Positions 46,118 to 55,233 of a stretch of 64,000 nt of DNA are shown in pieces. The stretch spans positions 958,971-1,022,970 of the forward strand of contig NZ_MZXV01000032.1 in the NCBI RefSeq assembly GCF_003253745.1. The letters are read 5' to 3'. Numbering within the stretch: the first letter of the stretch is position 1; every line of letters begins with the position of its first letter. A program made the translations under genes and the position numbers. Under the pieces are notes generated by a model. The model saw nothing but the letters and a program-made list of their open reading frames with translations, made no database searches and was not told where the DNA came from. The DNA is from Mesorhizobium kowhaii. GTDB lineage: Bacteria > Pseudomonadota > Alphaproteobacteria > Rhizobiales > Rhizobiaceae.

Positions 46118-47281
46118 CTACCGCGCCAGATCGGCCACCACCGCGTCGAGCACGATCATGCCGGCCGGCGTGGCGCGCAGGCGGGCGTTGCCGATCGGCG
46201 CCACCAGCCCCTCGCCCTGCAGCGCCGACAGCCGCGCGCTCGACAGGCCGCGCCCGGAAAACGCTTCGTAGCGGGAAAGGTCGATGCCTTCGGCCAGCCG
46301 CAATCCCATCAGCAGGAACTCGTCGGCCTCTTCCGAGCGCGTCAGGATCTCGCCGCCGGTGACGCCGTGGCCCTTGGCTTCGACCAGATTGGCCCAGGTT
46401 TCCGGCATCCGTTCGGCGATCGTGACCGTGCGGCGGCCGTTTTCGACGAAGCGGCCATGCGCGCCGGGCCCTACACCGACATATTCGCCATAGCGCCAAT
46501 AGGTCAGGTTGTGCCGGCTTTCAGCCCCCGGCCTGGCGTGGTTGGAAATCTCATAGGCGGGCAGGCCATGCGCCGTCGTGATCTCCTGCGTCAGCGCATA
46601 GAGATCGGCGGCGGCGTCATTGTCGGGAATGATGAATTTCTTCGCCGCATGCAGCGCATGGAAGGGCGTGCCTTCCTCGATGGTCAGCTGGTAGAGCGAC
46701 AGATGATCGGCGGCATGGCCGATCGCCTGTTCGAGCTCGGCCTGCCAGGCGTCCGGTGTCTGGCCGGGCCGGGCATAGATCAGGTCGAAGGACAGGCGCG
46801 GGAAGATTTCGCGCGCCAGGCCAATCGCATGAAGCGCTTCCTCGACATTGTGCAGCCGGCCGAGGAAGCGCAAATCCTTGTCGTTCAGCGCCTGCACGCC
46901 AAGCGAGACGCGATTGACGCCTGCAGCGCGATAGCCGCGAAAACGTTCGGCCTCGACCGAGGACGGATTGGCTTCCAGCGTCACCTCGATGCCATCCGGA
47001 ACGGTCCAGTTCTTCGCCACCGCGTCGAGGACCCTGGCCACGGTTTCCGGCTTCATCAGCGACGGCGTGCCGCCGCCGAGGAAAATGCTGGTCACCTCGC
47101 GCGGCCCGGTGCGCTGGCGCATGGTCGCGAGTTCGGCCTCGAAGGCACTGGCGAAGCGGTCCTGATCGACCGGCTGGTGGCGGACATGGCTGTTGAAGTC
47201 GCAATAGGGGCATTTGGCCGCGCAGAACGGCCAATGGATGTAGACGCCAAAACCGGGCGCCCGGTCGAGCAGCATGCTCAT
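46118..47281 (-). CDS. hemW: Radical SAM heme chaperone HemW
   Basis: An oxygen-independent coproporphyrinogen oxidase-like radical SAM protein that inserts heme into respiratory enzymes. It has 387 residues. The cluster cysteines are C20, C24 and C27 in [31 protein letters not shown], the [12 protein letters not shown] motif and [13 protein letters not shown] follow. The extra Cys of true HemN catalysts is absent, supporting HemW. The ATG overlaps the rdgB stop (ATGA at 47278-47281). It is the last gene of the rph-VOC-rdgB-hemW unit. Confidence 0.95.
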   Translation of the reverse strand: MSMLLDRAPGFGVYIHWPFCAAKCPYCDFNSHVRHQPVDQDRFASAFEAELATMRQRTGPREVTSIFLGGGTPSLMKPETVARVLDAVAKNWTVPDGIEVTLEANPSSVEAERFRGYRAAGVNRVSLGVQALNDKDLRFLGRLHNVEEALHAIGLAREIFPRLSFDLIYARPGQTPDAWQAELEQAIGHAADHLSLYQLTIEEGTPFHALHAAKKFIIPDNDAAADLYALTQEITTAHGLPAYEISNHARPGAESRHNLTYWRYGEYVGVGPGAHGRFVENGRRTVTIAERMPETWANLVEAKGHGVTGGEILTRSEEADEFLLMGLRLAEGIDLSRYEAFSGRGLSSARLSALQGEGLVAPIGNARLRATPAGMIVLDAVVADLAR

Positions 47282-47958
47282 GCCGAGCCCAATCGTGTCA
47301 GATTCAATCGTGCTTGAGCGAATTTCTGGAAAGCCCGGGCGCGGTGCGACAACGCGGTCGGCTGGCCGGGCTTCCAGCCGTGCTTTTCCTCAGCGCTCAT
47401 CTCGCCAAAGGTCTTGTCGAAGCCATCGGGCAAAAAGACCGGGTCGTAGCCGAAGCCAAGTTCGCCGCGCGGCGGCCAGACCAGCGTGCCTTCGGCCTCG
47501 CCGCGATAATATTCGGCGTCGCCGTCGGGAAAGGCCAGGCAGATGACGGCGACAAAGCGCCCCTTGCGCTGTTCCGGCAAGGCGGCGCCGACTTCCTGCA
47601 GCGCCACTTCGGTGCGCTGCATGGCCATGGCGAAATCGCGCGAACCGTCAGGGGTTTCGGCCCAGTTGGCGGTGTAGACGCCGGGCGCGCCGTCGAGCGC
47701 GTCGACACACAGGCCGGAATCATCCGACAGCGCCGGCAGGCCGGTCGCCTGGGCGGCGGCGAGCGCCTTGATGTAGGCGTTCTCCTCGAAGGTCGTGCCG
47801 GTCTCGTCCGGCTCCTGCAAGCCATAGTCCTTGGCCGATTTCGCTTCGAAACCGAATGGCCCCATCAAATCGGCGAATTCGCGCAACTTGCCGGCATTGT
47901 GGCTGGCCACGACAATTTTCTTTCCATCAAGCGTATGAACAGTTGGCGAATGCATCAT
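47278..47958 (-). CDS. rdgB: RdgB/HAM1 non-canonical purine NTP pyrophosphatase
   Basis: Hydrolyses dITP, XTP and similar damaged nucleotides to monophosphates. It has 226 residues from the first ATG. The N-terminal signature is [56 protein letters not shown] and [14 protein letters not shown] are family motifs. The start is MMHSP at 47958 (or the adjacent ATG 47955), next to the stop of the VOC gene. The open frame extends upstream into that gene but is not expected to be used. Confidence 0.96.
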   Translation of the reverse strand: MMHSPTVHTLDGKKIVVASHNAGKLREFADLMGPFGFEAKSAKDYGLQEPDETGTTFEENAYIKALAAAQATGLPALSDDSGLCVDALDGAPGVYTANWAETPDGSRDFAMAMQRTEVALQEVGAALPEQRKGRFVAVICLAFPDGDAEYYRGEAEGTLVWPPRGELGFGYDPVFLPDGFDKTFGEMSAEEKHGWKPGQPTALSHRARAFQKFAQARLNLTRLGSA

Positions 47959-48380
47959 ATGCCCCAGATTCGTGGCTCGGCGAATTCGATCGAATTGCCC
48001 GAGGGGTCGCGTATATAGATCGAACGGCCGCCTTGCGGCCATTCGAATTCGCTTTCGATGGCGATCTTCTTCGCCTCGAGATGCGTTTTCCAGCGCGCGA
48101 TCTCGTCGGCGCTGGCCGCAAAGCACAGATGACCCTCACCAACCGCGCCGTGCGGCGGCACTTTCAGTCTGGCATCGGGCGCGGGCGGCACTTTCGTCGC
48201 CTCGGCGTTGAAGATGAGCAGCACGCCGGAGCCGCAGCGGAAGAAGAGGTGCCTGCCGTCAACCTTGCCGAGCAGGTCGAGCCCGAGGACGCCGGTGTAG
48301 AAGGCTTCGGCGGCGTCGAGGTCGGTGACGTAGAGGGCCGATTCCAGAATTGCGGAGGGAGTCACGCTCAAACTCGGCAT
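47955..48380 (-). CDS. VOC (glyoxalase/bleomycin-resistance) family protein
   Basis: A 141-residue protein with two beta-alpha-beta-beta-beta modules. The N-terminal module is [20 protein letters not shown] and the C-terminal one ends [20 protein letters not shown], where the Glu is a metal ligand; [10 protein letters not shown] supplies a His. The reaction is unknown. It lies between rph (7 bases) and rdgB (overlapping), so it is embedded in a housekeeping operon. Confidence 0.92.
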   Translation of the reverse strand: MPSLSVTPSAILESALYVTDLDAAEAFYTGVLGLDLLGKVDGRHLFFRCGSGVLLIFNAEATKVPPAPDARLKVPPHGAVGEGHLCFAASADEIARWKTHLEAKKIAIESEFEWPQGGRSIYIRDPSGNSIEFAEPRIWGI

Positions 48381-48387
48381 TTGAAAA

Positions 48388-49104
48388 TTACGCCACCGCC
48401 ATCTGCTGCAGGCTGACCAGGCGCTGGATGCCTTTCTTGGCCAGACCCATCAGGGCGGCAAACTGTTCCTCGGAGAAAGGCTCGCCCTCGGCGGTGCCCT
48501 GGATCTCGACGATGCCGCCCTTGCCGGTCATGACGAAATTGGCGTCGGTGCCGGCCGAGGAATCCTCGATATAATCGAGGTCGATGACCGGCTGGCCATC
48601 GTGGATGCCGCAGGAAATCGCCGCGACATGGTCCTTCAGCACCTTGGCGACGCTGGCCATCTGGCGGGCTTCCATCCAGCGCAGGCAATCATACAGCGCC
48701 ACCCAGCCGCCGGTGATCGAGGCGGTGCGGGTGCCGCCATCGGCCTGGATGACGTCGCAGTCGACGGTGATCTGCTGCTCGCCCAGCGCCTGCAGGTCGA
48801 CCACGGCGCGCAAGGAGCGGCCGATCAGCCGCTGGATTTCCAGCGTGCGGCCACCCTGCTTGCCGGAAGAAGCCTCGCGGCGCATGCGCTCGCCGGTCGA
48901 GCGCGGCAGCATGCCGTATTCCGCCGTGACCCAGCCTTTGCCGGAATTGCGCATCCAGCCCGGCACCTTTTCCTCGAGGCTGGCGGTGCAAAGGACATGG
49001 GTGTCGCCGAACTTCACCAGGCATGAGCCTTCGGCATGCTTGGAGACGCCGCGCTCGAAGGAGATGGCGCGCATTTCGTCGAATTGGCGTTTGGAGGGGC
49101 GCAT
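48388..49104 (-). CDS. rph: Ribonuclease PH
   Basis: A phosphorolytic 3'-5' exoribonuclease that trims tRNA 3' ends. It has 238 residues, the standard length. Conserved stretches are [56 protein letters not shown] and [20 protein letters not shown]. It is transcribed divergently from hrcA, as in many alphaproteobacteria, and heads the rph-VOC-rdgB-hemW unit. Confidence 0.97.
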   Translation of the reverse strand: MRPSKRQFDEMRAISFERGVSKHAEGSCLVKFGDTHVLCTASLEEKVPGWMRNSGKGWVTAEYGMLPRSTGERMRREASSGKQGGRTLEIQRLIGRSLRAVVDLQALGEQQITVDCDVIQADGGTRTASITGGWVALYDCLRWMEARQMASVAKVLKDHVAAISCGIHDGQPVIDLDYIEDSSAGTDANFVMTGKGGIVEIQGTAEGEPFSEEQFAALMGLAKKGIQRLVSLQQMAVA

Positions 49105-49187
49105 TCAGGCTTCTTTCCCGTCATTTTTCGGATTCTTGGCCGGCTTGTAACCACATGGGGCGCGTGGCGCAAAGGAAAATGGCCGGC

Positions 49188-49252
49188 GACCTGACTCAGA
49201 CACCCGCGTGATCTGCCTCAAGACACCGGGTGATCTGACACAGACACCGGGT
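49188..49252. repeat. 22-bp tandem repeat upstream of hrcA
   Basis: Three consecutive units of about 22 bp. The last two read TGATCTG then CCTCAAGACACCGGG or ACACAGACACCGGG; the first is degenerate (GACCTGACTCAGACACCCGC). It lies in the 200-base divergent region between rph and hrcA, about 50 bases before the hrcA start. It may hold protein-binding sites or be a replication-slippage product. No CIRCE-type inverted repeat was seen. Confidence 0.7.
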
Positions 49253-49303
49253 TGCGCGGGCCGTGGTGAAGTCTATATCCTTGGGCCGGAGGTTTTTGGC
49301 CGA

Positions 49304-50389
49304 ATGACCAAGGCAGTTGCCGAACCCAGTCTGCTGTCGCCGGCGCTGCAGTCGCTCGATATGCGTTCGCGCGACATCTTCCGGCGCATCGTCGATTCCT
49401 ACCTGAAGGACGGCGAACCCGTTGGATCGCGCAGCCTGTCGCGCATCCTGCCATCCTCGCTGTCGCCGGCCACCATCCGCAATGTGATGAGCGACCTCGA
49501 GCATCTCGGCCTGATCTACGCGCCCCACATCTCCGCCGGCCGTCTGCCGACGCAGACCGGCCTGCGCTTCTTCGTCGACGCCTTCATGGAACTCGGCGAC
49601 CTCTCCGACGAGGAGCGCCGCACCATCGAGGCGCAGGTGCGGGCGTCGGGCTCGGGCGCGACGCTGGAGCACATGCTGACCGAGGCCAGCCAGATGCTGT
49701 CCGGCATGTCGCGTGGCGCCGGCCTGGTGCTGGCCGCCAAGAACGAGGTGGCGCTGAAGCACATCGAATTCATCCAGCTCGAGCCGACGAAGGCGCTGGC
49801 GGTGCTGGTGTCGCAGAATGGCGACGTCGAAAATCGCGTCGTCGACCTGCCCGCCGGCATCACCGTCTCCCAGTTGCACGAAGCCTCGAATTTCCTCAAC
49901 GCCCATATCCGCGGCCGCACGCTGGCCGAGGCGCGCATCGAGATTGCCCGCATCAAGGAAGAGACCAGGGCCGCGCTCGACACGCTGTCGCAAGACCTGG
50001 TCGAGAAGGGGCTGGCGGTGTGGGCGGGCGCCGACAGCGGCCTGCCGGCACGGCTCATCGTGCGCGGCCGCGCCAACCTGCTCGAAAATGTCACCGCGCA
50101 GGCCGACATCGAACTGTTGCGCCATCTGTTCGAGGACATGGAGACGCAGGACGGGCTGATCCAGCTGCTTGACCTTGCCGAGGAAGGATCGGGCGTGCGC
50201 ATCTTCATCGGCTCGGAAAACAAGCTGTTTTCGCTGTCGGGCTCGTCGCTGGTGGTCGCGCCCTATCGCGACAAGGATGCCCGCGTCGTCGGCGCGCTCG
50301 GTGTCATCGGTCCGACCCGGCTCAACTATGCCCGTATCGTGCCGATGGTCGACTATACGGCGCAGCTGATTTCCCGCATGCTGCGTTGA
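49304..50389 (+). CDS. hrcA: Heat-inducible transcription repressor HrcA
   Basis: Represses groESL by binding CIRCE operators. It has 361 residues from ATG 49304. The N-terminal winged helix is DMRSRDIFRRIVDSYLKDGE, followed by PVGSRSLSRILPSSLSPATI and RNVMSDLEHLGLIYAPHISA. The C-terminal GAF-like part ends VPMVDYTAQLISRMLR. GGAGG lies 11 bases before the ATG. Another ATG upstream at 49208 is in frame but lies in the tandem repeat. grpE, often the next gene, is not in this window; a palindromic repeat starts three bases after the stop. Confidence 0.95.
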   Translation: MTKAVAEPSLLSPALQSLDMRSRDIFRRIVDSYLKDGEPVGSRSLSRILPSSLSPATIRNVMSDLEHLGLIYAPHISAGRLPTQTGLRFFVDAFMELGDLSDEERRTIEAQVRASGSGATLEHMLTEASQMLSGMSRGAGLVLAAKNEVALKHIEFIQLEPTKALAVLVSQNGDVENRVVDLPAGITVSQLHEASNFLNAHIRGRTLAEARIEIARIKEETRAALDTLSQDLVEKGLAVWAGADSGLPARLIVRGRANLLENVTAQADIELLRHLFEDMETQDGLIQLLDLAEEGSGVRIFIGSENKLFSLSGSSLVVAPYRDKDARVVGALGVIGPTRLNYARIVPMVDYTAQLISRMLR

Positions 50390-50392
50390 GGT

Positions 50393-50534
50393 AGGTGTAT
50401 TGATATTCAGGTGATGCCGGCCTGCAAACGGCGGCTTCCTGCGCTTCCGGTGCTCACGTACGAAAAGTACGCTCCGCTCCGGTTCTCGGAAACCACCATT
50501 TTCGGCTCGGCCTGACCTGAATCTCAACACACCT
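50393..50534 (+). repeat. Palindromic stop-codon-adjacent repeat, copy 4
   Basis: Outer arms AGGTGTATTGATATTCAGGT and ACCTGAATCTCAACACACCT, beginning three bases after the hrcA stop. The core is CGTAC-GAAAA-GTACG (50457-50471). The text between core and arms is the same as in copies 2 and 3, in the same orientation relative to the upstream gene. Confidence 0.9.
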
Positions 50535-50575
50535 TAGAGCCCAAACCGAAGAACAGACTGCCGAGGAGAAAAACA

Positions 50576-50773
50576 ATGGCGCTCGAAGAATTCAAAGCCC
50601 GGATCAGCCTGTTGCTCGAGGAAATGGTCAACCAGCCGGAGGATCAGCACGAAATCCAGGAGCAGTTGCGCGAAAAACTGCGGGAAATGCGTGCCATGGG
50701 CCTGCCGCTGCCGGCCGATCTCGTCGAACTGGAAAAGCGCCTCGACGACGATTTCTACGCTGCCGGCAACTGA
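50576..50773 (+). CDS. Small acidic helical protein
   Basis: A 65-residue protein (MALEEFKARISLLLEEMVNQ at the start, ELEKRLDDDFYAAGN at the end). It is charged and Glu/Leu-rich and predicted all-helical with coiled-coil character. GAGGAGAAAAACA precedes the ATG, so expression is likely. It follows hrcA after the palindromic repeat. I do not recognise the family. Confidence 0.7.
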   Translation: MALEEFKARISLLLEEMVNQPEDQHEIQEQLREKLREMRAMGLPLPADLVELEKRLDDDFYAAGN

Positions 50774-50884
50774 GGCTGGACCCTCCGTTTCGCTTCAACT
50801 CATCAGGTGCCGCGGAACGATAGACGAAACCGCCCGTTTGTTCTCTTTGTAACCTGTCTCTGCAACCAGGGTGTGGAGGGCAGA

Positions 50885-52255
50885 ATGATCCGGTTGGCTT
50901 GGCTGGCGTTTCCCGCCGCACTGTTTCTAACGGCCGCGACATTGACCCAGCAGGCGGAGCAACCGGTGCTGAAAGGTGCGGCCGCCTTCGGCGACTGGCG
51001 TGCCGACAGGCCAGGGGTGCGCCGCCTGATCAAGCCGGAAGACCTGCCAAGGCCATATGTCACCAAATCTGCCTCGAACAGCGCCGGCCTTGCCGACAGG
51101 CCGGCGGACGCCAAGCCGAGACTGCCACCGGGCTTTTCGGCGGAGCTGATCGCGTCGGGCATCGACAATCCGCGGGTCGTGCGCATCGCGCCGAACGGCG
51201 ACCTGTTCGTCGCCGACAGCGAAGCCAACCAGATCCGCGTCTATCGCCTGACCGAAGGCAGCGCGAAGCCGGCGAAGGACGGCATCTTTGCCGGCAATCT
51301 CAACCAGCCCTACGGGATTGCCTTCTATCCGCCGGGCAATGACCCGCAATGGGTCTATGTCGCCAACAGAGACAGCATCGTGCGCTTTGCCTACCGCGAC
51401 GGCGACCTGAAGGCCGCCAGTGATCCGGAAACCATCGTCGACAACATCCCTGCCACTCATCACTGGACGCGTGACATCGTTTTCTCGCCGGATGGCAAGA
51501 CGCTCTATCTGTCGGTCGGCTCGGGTTCGAATGTCGCCGAGGACATGACAAAGGAGCCGGATGGCGGCCTCGACGCCTGGGCCAAGTCCAAGCCGCTCGG
51601 CGCCACATGGGGCTCCGAGGATGGCCGCGCCGACGTGCGGGCCTTCGACCCCGACGGCAAGAATGGCCGCATCGTCGCCACCGGTCTGCGCAACTGTTCG
51701 GGCATGACGGTTCAGCCGGCGACCGGCGCATTGTGGTGCGTCGTCAACGAGCGCGATGCGCTCGGCGACAATGTGCCGTCCGAATATGCGACTGTGGTCA
51801 AGGACGGCGGCTTCTATGGCTGGCCCTGGTACTATATCGGCAGCAATGCGGATCCGCGCCACAAGGGCGAACGCCCCGATCTTGCCGGCAGGGCGACCAT
51901 TCCCGATGTACTGATGCAGGCGCATTCGGCGCCGCTCAACATCGCCTTCTACGACGGAAAGGACGTGCCCGCCGGTTCCGGTTTTCCGGCCGAGTACAAG
52001 GGCGATGCTTTTGTGGCCCTGCATGGTTCATGGAACCGCGGCAACAGGACCGGATACAAGGTGGTGAGATTGCTGTTCAGGGATGGCAAGCCGACTGGCG
52101 AGTACGAGGACTTCATCACCGGCTTCGTCGTCTCCAACGGCGAGGTCTGGGGACGACCGGTCGGCGTGGCGGTGGCCCGCGACGGCGGGCTGATCGTGAC
52201 CGAGGACGGCAACGGCACCATCTGGCGCGTCACCTACAGTGGCGGCCGTTCCTGA
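50885..52255 (+). CDS. Secreted PQQ-dependent sugar dehydrogenase-like (sorbosone dehydrogenase) protein
   Basis: A 456-residue beta-propeller protein with a signal peptide or anchor (RLAWLAFPAALFLTAATLTQ). Family features are LPPGFSAELIASGIDNPRVV, NLNQPYGIAFYPPG, HHWTRDIVFSPDGKTLYLSV with the active-site His, GLRNCSGMTVQPATGALWCV and FVALHGSWNRGNRTGYKVV. These match soluble glucose/L-sorbosone dehydrogenase-like proteins, which use PQQ in the periplasm. The substrate is unknown and PQQ synthesis genes are not nearby. ATG 50885 follows GGAGGGCAG. Confidence 0.92.
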   Translation: MIRLAWLAFPAALFLTAATLTQQAEQPVLKGAAAFGDWRADRPGVRRLIKPEDLPRPYVTKSASNSAGLADRPADAKPRLPPGFSAELIASGIDNPRVVRIAPNGDLFVADSEANQIRVYRLTEGSAKPAKDGIFAGNLNQPYGIAFYPPGNDPQWVYVANRDSIVRFAYRDGDLKAASDPETIVDNIPATHHWTRDIVFSPDGKTLYLSVGSGSNVAEDMTKEPDGGLDAWAKSKPLGATWGSEDGRADVRAFDPDGKNGRIVATGLRNCSGMTVQPATGALWCVVNERDALGDNVPSEYATVVKDGGFYGWPWYYIGSNADPRHKGERPDLAGRATIPDVLMQAHSAPLNIAFYDGKDVPAGSGFPAEYKGDAFVALHGSWNRGNRTGYKVVRLLFRDGKPTGEYEDFITGFVVSNGEVWGRPVGVAVARDGGLIVTEDGNGTIWRVTYSGGRS

Positions 52256-52343
52256 CGGCGTGGTCATACGCCAGCGTTGGTGCAATCGAATCCGGCTTGA
52301 GGGAATTCACGTCTGCCTGACCTTGTGTCATAAGGCGCGGTCA

Positions 52344-52400
52344 CAATGCATGTCGCCCAAAAGTGCGCAGCGGTTTTGGGACAACGAGATGCATAAAAAC
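52344..52400. repeat. Rhizobial repeat, GCATGTCG family, second copy
   Basis: GCATGTCGCCCAAAAGTGCG, then CAGCGGTTTTGGGACAACG and AGATGCATAAAAACCAAGAC. Arms CCCAAAA/TTTTGGG and GCATGTCG/CGAGATGC pair imperfectly. Related to 25072-25158. It lies just upstream of the LysE-family gene. Confidence 0.7.
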
Positions 52401-52429
52401 CAAGACTTTGGACGCGCAAGGCCGCACCC

Positions 52430-53047
52430 ATGACCCTTACCGGCTTCCTCGCCTACAGTGCCGCTCTCGGCATTGCCGCCGCCATTCCCGGCCCCGGCGT
52501 CACCGCGCTTGTCGCGCGGGCGCTCGGCTCCGGCTTCCGCTCGTCGCTGGCGATGTCCTTTGGCCTGATGCTCGGCGACCTCACCTATCTGACTGCCGTG
52601 GTGCTGGGCCTCGCCTTCGTCGCGCAGACCTTCGGCATGGTGTTTCTCGCCATCAAATGGCTCGGTGTCGCCTATCTCGCCTTCCTTGGCTGGCGCTTCT
52701 GGACCAGCGGCATCACGCCCGAAACGGTCGAGGCGAAGAAGGGCAAGGGCGGGCTGGTTTCGAACTTCCTCGCCGGCCTCACCGTCACGCTCGGCAATCC
52801 AAAGACGATGATCTTCTACCTCGCCATCACGCCGACGATCGTCGACCTGAAGACGATCACGCTGGCCGATTACGGCATTCTCGTCGCGCTGACGATCGTC
52901 GTGCTTCTGGTGGTGCTGGTGCCCTATCTGGCGCTGGCGGCCAAGGCGCGCTGGTTCCTGAAGTCGCCGCGCGCGCTCAAGGCGCTGAACCGCACCGCCG
53001 CCGGCTTCATGGTCGGCGCCGCGGCGGCGATTGCCGCCCGTCAGTAG
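52430..53047 (+). CDS. LysE/RhtB-family amino-acid exporter
   Basis: A 205-residue inner-membrane protein with about six helices. The N-terminal FLAYSAALGIAAAIPGPGVT carries the family PGP motif; FLGWRFWTSG and the TVTLGNPKTMIFYLAITPTI segment are also characteristic. It probably exports an amino acid or a derivative such as homoserine or threonine; the substrate is unknown. It is monocistronic or upstream of cysK by about 210 bases. Confidence 0.94.
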   Translation: MTLTGFLAYSAALGIAAAIPGPGVTALVARALGSGFRSSLAMSFGLMLGDLTYLTAVVLGLAFVAQTFGMVFLAIKWLGVAYLAFLGWRFWTSGITPETVEAKKGKGGLVSNFLAGLTVTLGNPKTMIFYLAITPTIVDLKTITLADYGILVALTIVVLLVVLVPYLALAAKARWFLKSPRALKALNRTAAGFMVGAAAAIAARQ

Positions 53048-53200
53048 GCCCCTTTCGGCCAAATCGTTCCAGGGACAGGCTTTTCCGGGAAATGCTTTTC
53101 CGGGAGCCCTATGTTTTAGACACGGGTCCCACTCGATATTTTCGGCCGACAGTCTATCTTGCGCGACCGAAGGTCCTATCTTGCCGGCTGCAATGCCATT

Positions 53201-53250
53201 TGCCTGAAGTCCTCCACTTGCCTGAAATTCTCACTGCCTGAAGTTCTGGG
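53201..53250 (+). repeat. TGCCTGAA direct repeats in cysK leader
   Basis: Three units starting at 53201, 53219 and 53235: TGCCTGAAGTCCTCCACT, TGCCTGAAATTCTCAC and TGCCTGAAGTTCTGGG. They end about 10 bases before the cysK ATG and include its ribosome site region. They may be binding sites for a regulator or part of the leader RNA. Confidence 0.6.
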
Positions 53251-53260
53251 AGCGAAACCA

Positions 53261-54241
53261 ATGAACAAGCCCGTCACCCCTGCCCGCGTGCCCGGCCGCG
53301 GCCGCGTCTACGATTCCATCACCGACACGATCGGCGACACGCCGCTGGTGCGGCTCGACAAATTCGCCAAGGAAAAGGGCATCGTCGCCAATCTCATCGC
53401 CAAGCTCGAATTCTTCAATCCGATCGCCTCGGTCAAGGATCGCATCGGCGTGGCGATGATCGAGGCGCTGGAGGCGGCCGGCAAGATTTCTCCCGGCAAG
53501 ACCACGCTGATCGAGCCGACCTCCGGCAACACCGGCATCGCGCTTGCCTTCGCCGCGGCCGCCAAGGGCTACAAGCTGATCCTGACGATGCCGGAAACGA
53601 TGTCGATCGAGCGCAGGAAAATGCTGGCGCTGCTCGGCGCCGAGCTGGTGCTGACCGAAGGTCCGAAAGGCATGAAGGGCGCCATCGCCAAGGCCGACGA
53701 GCTGGCGGCGACGATCCCCAATGCGATCATCCCGCAGCAGTTCGAAAACCCGGCCAATCCGGAAATCCATCGCACGACGACGGCCGAGGAAATCTGGAAC
53801 GATACGCATGGCGAGGTCGATATCTTCGTCGCCGGCATCGGCACCGGCGGCACCATCACCGGAGTCGGCCAGGTGCTGAAGAAGCGCAAGCCCTCGGTGC
53901 ATGTCGTCGCCGTCGAGCCGGAATCCTCACCGGTGCTGTCGGGTGGCCAGCCCGGCCCGCACAAGATCCAGGGCATTGGCGCCGGCTTTGCGCCAAAAAT
54001 CCTCGACACCACGATCTATGACGAGATCGTCAAGGTCTCGAACGAGGATTCGGTCGCCAATGCGCGCCTCGTCGCCCGCCTCGAAGGCGTGCCGGTCGGC
54101 ATCTCGTCGGGCGCCGCCCTGCAGGCGGCGATCGTCGTCGGCTCGCGGCCGGAGAACAAGGGCAAGAACCTGGTGGTGATCATCCCGTCCTTCGCCGAAC
54201 GCTATCTGTCGACGATCCTGTTTGAGGGGCTGGGGGCTTAG
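53261..54241 (+). CDS. cysK: Cysteine synthase A (O-acetylserine sulfhydrylase)
   Basis: Makes cysteine from O-acetylserine and sulphide using PLP. It is a 326-residue fold-type II enzyme. The PLP lysine is K59 in IASVKDR, the substrate loop is T87-G92 (TSGNTG), and the phosphate loop is [15 protein letters not shown]. The late [12 protein letters not shown] and [11 protein letters not shown] motifs are typical of CysK. GGAGCG precedes ATG 53261. It differs from the second cysteine-synthase-like enzyme at 27211 and is probably the housekeeping one. The leader holds three TGCCTGAA repeats. Confidence 0.95.
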   Translation: MNKPVTPARVPGRGRVYDSITDTIGDTPLVRLDKFAKEKGIVANLIAKLEFFNPIASVKDRIGVAMIEALEAAGKISPGKTTLIEPTSGNTGIALAFAAAAKGYKLILTMPETMSIERRKMLALLGAELVLTEGPKGMKGAIAKADELAATIPNAIIPQQFENPANPEIHRTTTAEEIWNDTHGEVDIFVAGIGTGGTITGVGQVLKKRKPSVHVVAVEPESSPVLSGGQPGPHKIQGIGAGFAPKILDTTIYDEIVKVSNEDSVANARLVARLEGVPVGISSGAALQAAIVVGSRPENKGKNLVVIIPSFAERYLSTILFEGLGA

Positions 54242-54280
54242 GTCGCACTCTCCCCAAGGATAGAATCGTAGCGATCCTTC

Positions 54281-54437
54281 GCGCCCCCCTCTGCCCTGCC
54301 GGGCATCTCCCCCTCGAGGGGGAGATTGCGCGCTCGACCGCTTTCGCGAACCGTCGACGCTGTAAGGTGAGCGAGACGACGAAGCTGCCAATCTCCCCAC
54401 TTGAGGGGGAGATGTCCGGCAGGACAGAGAGGGGCGC
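54281..54437. repeat. Large inverted-repeat element with nested palindrome
   Basis: Outer arms GCGCCCCCCTCTGCCCTGCC and GGCAGGACAGAGAGGGGCGC face each other across about 110 bases. The left arm ends in the perfect palindrome ATCTCCCCC-TCGA-GGGGGAGAT (54305-54326). The right arm has a near-copy (ATCTCCCCACTTGAGGGGGA). Related single-arm element at 62047-62092 and relative at 38333-38496. It fills the gap between cysK and the GST gene. Confidence 0.85.
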
Positions 54438-54586
54438 TGTCCCTCCGGCTTCAAAAGTTTTGCACTGTCGCAGCTACCTGGACCGCTGAAAAACCGCCCG
54501 TGGCGGCCGCCACCGGCTTGAGCAGAACCCTGCTTCCGGTTCATATCGCCACCGGCCTGCTTTGCGCGGGCCGGGGGAGGAATTTC

Positions 54587-55213
54587 ATGTACAAGCTCTA
54601 CACCCGTCCCGGCAGCGGCGGCTTTGTCGTCGAGGCGGCGCTGGCGCTGGCGAACGCGCCGTTCGAGCAGATCGACGTGCCGAAGACGGACCGGCCCGAT
54701 CCGGCGTTCCTCGACATCAGTCCGTTGAACCAGGTTCCGGTGCTGACCTTGCCGGACGGTCGCTCGATGACCGAATCGGCGGCGATCTGCATCCTGCTTG
54801 CCGAGCGTCACCCCAATGCCGGCCTGGCGCCGGCTGTCGACGCGCCGGCCCGTGTCGACTTCCTGCGCTGGATGGCCTTCATGTCGTCGGTGCTCTATCC
54901 GGCAATCCTGCGGCTGTACTACGCCCATCGCTACACGACCGACGCCGATGGTACGAAGGCCGTCAAGCAGGCAGCCATTGCCGAGATGGATCGCGGCTTC
55001 GCCGTTCTCGACACCGCTCTCGAGGGCCGTGACTGGCTGGTCGGCGACCTGATGTCGGTGGCCGACATCTATCTCGTCATGCTGGTGGCCTGGCACCCCG
55101 ACGCAGACAGGGCGCGGGCGGCGTGGCCGAATGTGGAACGTTTGTGGGCCGGGTTGCGCGACCATCCGCTGATGAAGACGCTCAACACGTCACATGAGAT
55201 GTGGCCGGCCTGA
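54587..55213 (+). CDS. Glutathione S-transferase family protein
   Basis: A 208-residue GST. The N-terminal thioredoxin-like domain (MYKLYTRPGSGGFVVEAALA) contains the SPLNQVPVLTLPDGRSMTES motif with the cis-Pro and the glutathione-binding Glu-Ser. The C-terminal helical domain has WLVGDLMSVADIYLVMLVAW. It is distinct from the GST at 41776. Start 54587 follows GGGGGAGGAATTTC; the longer open frame upstream runs into the repeat. The substrate is unknown. Confidence 0.93.
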   Translation: MYKLYTRPGSGGFVVEAALALANAPFEQIDVPKTDRPDPAFLDISPLNQVPVLTLPDGRSMTESAAICILLAERHPNAGLAPAVDAPARVDFLRWMAFMSSVLYPAILRLYYAHRYTTDADGTKAVKQAAIAEMDRGFAVLDTALEGRDWLVGDLMSVADIYLVMLVAWHPDADRARAAWPNVERLWAGLRDHPLMKTLNTSHEMWPA

Positions 55214-55233
55214 ATGTCTGCCGACGGCGAGGC

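Noticed and set aside
49188..49252. Possible CRISPR-like array
   Set aside because: Three 22-bp units are directly adjacent with no spacers, and no cas genes are present.
49105..49303. CIRCE operator expected near hrcA
   Set aside because: No TTAGCACTC-N9-GAGTGCTAA-type repeat is visible.
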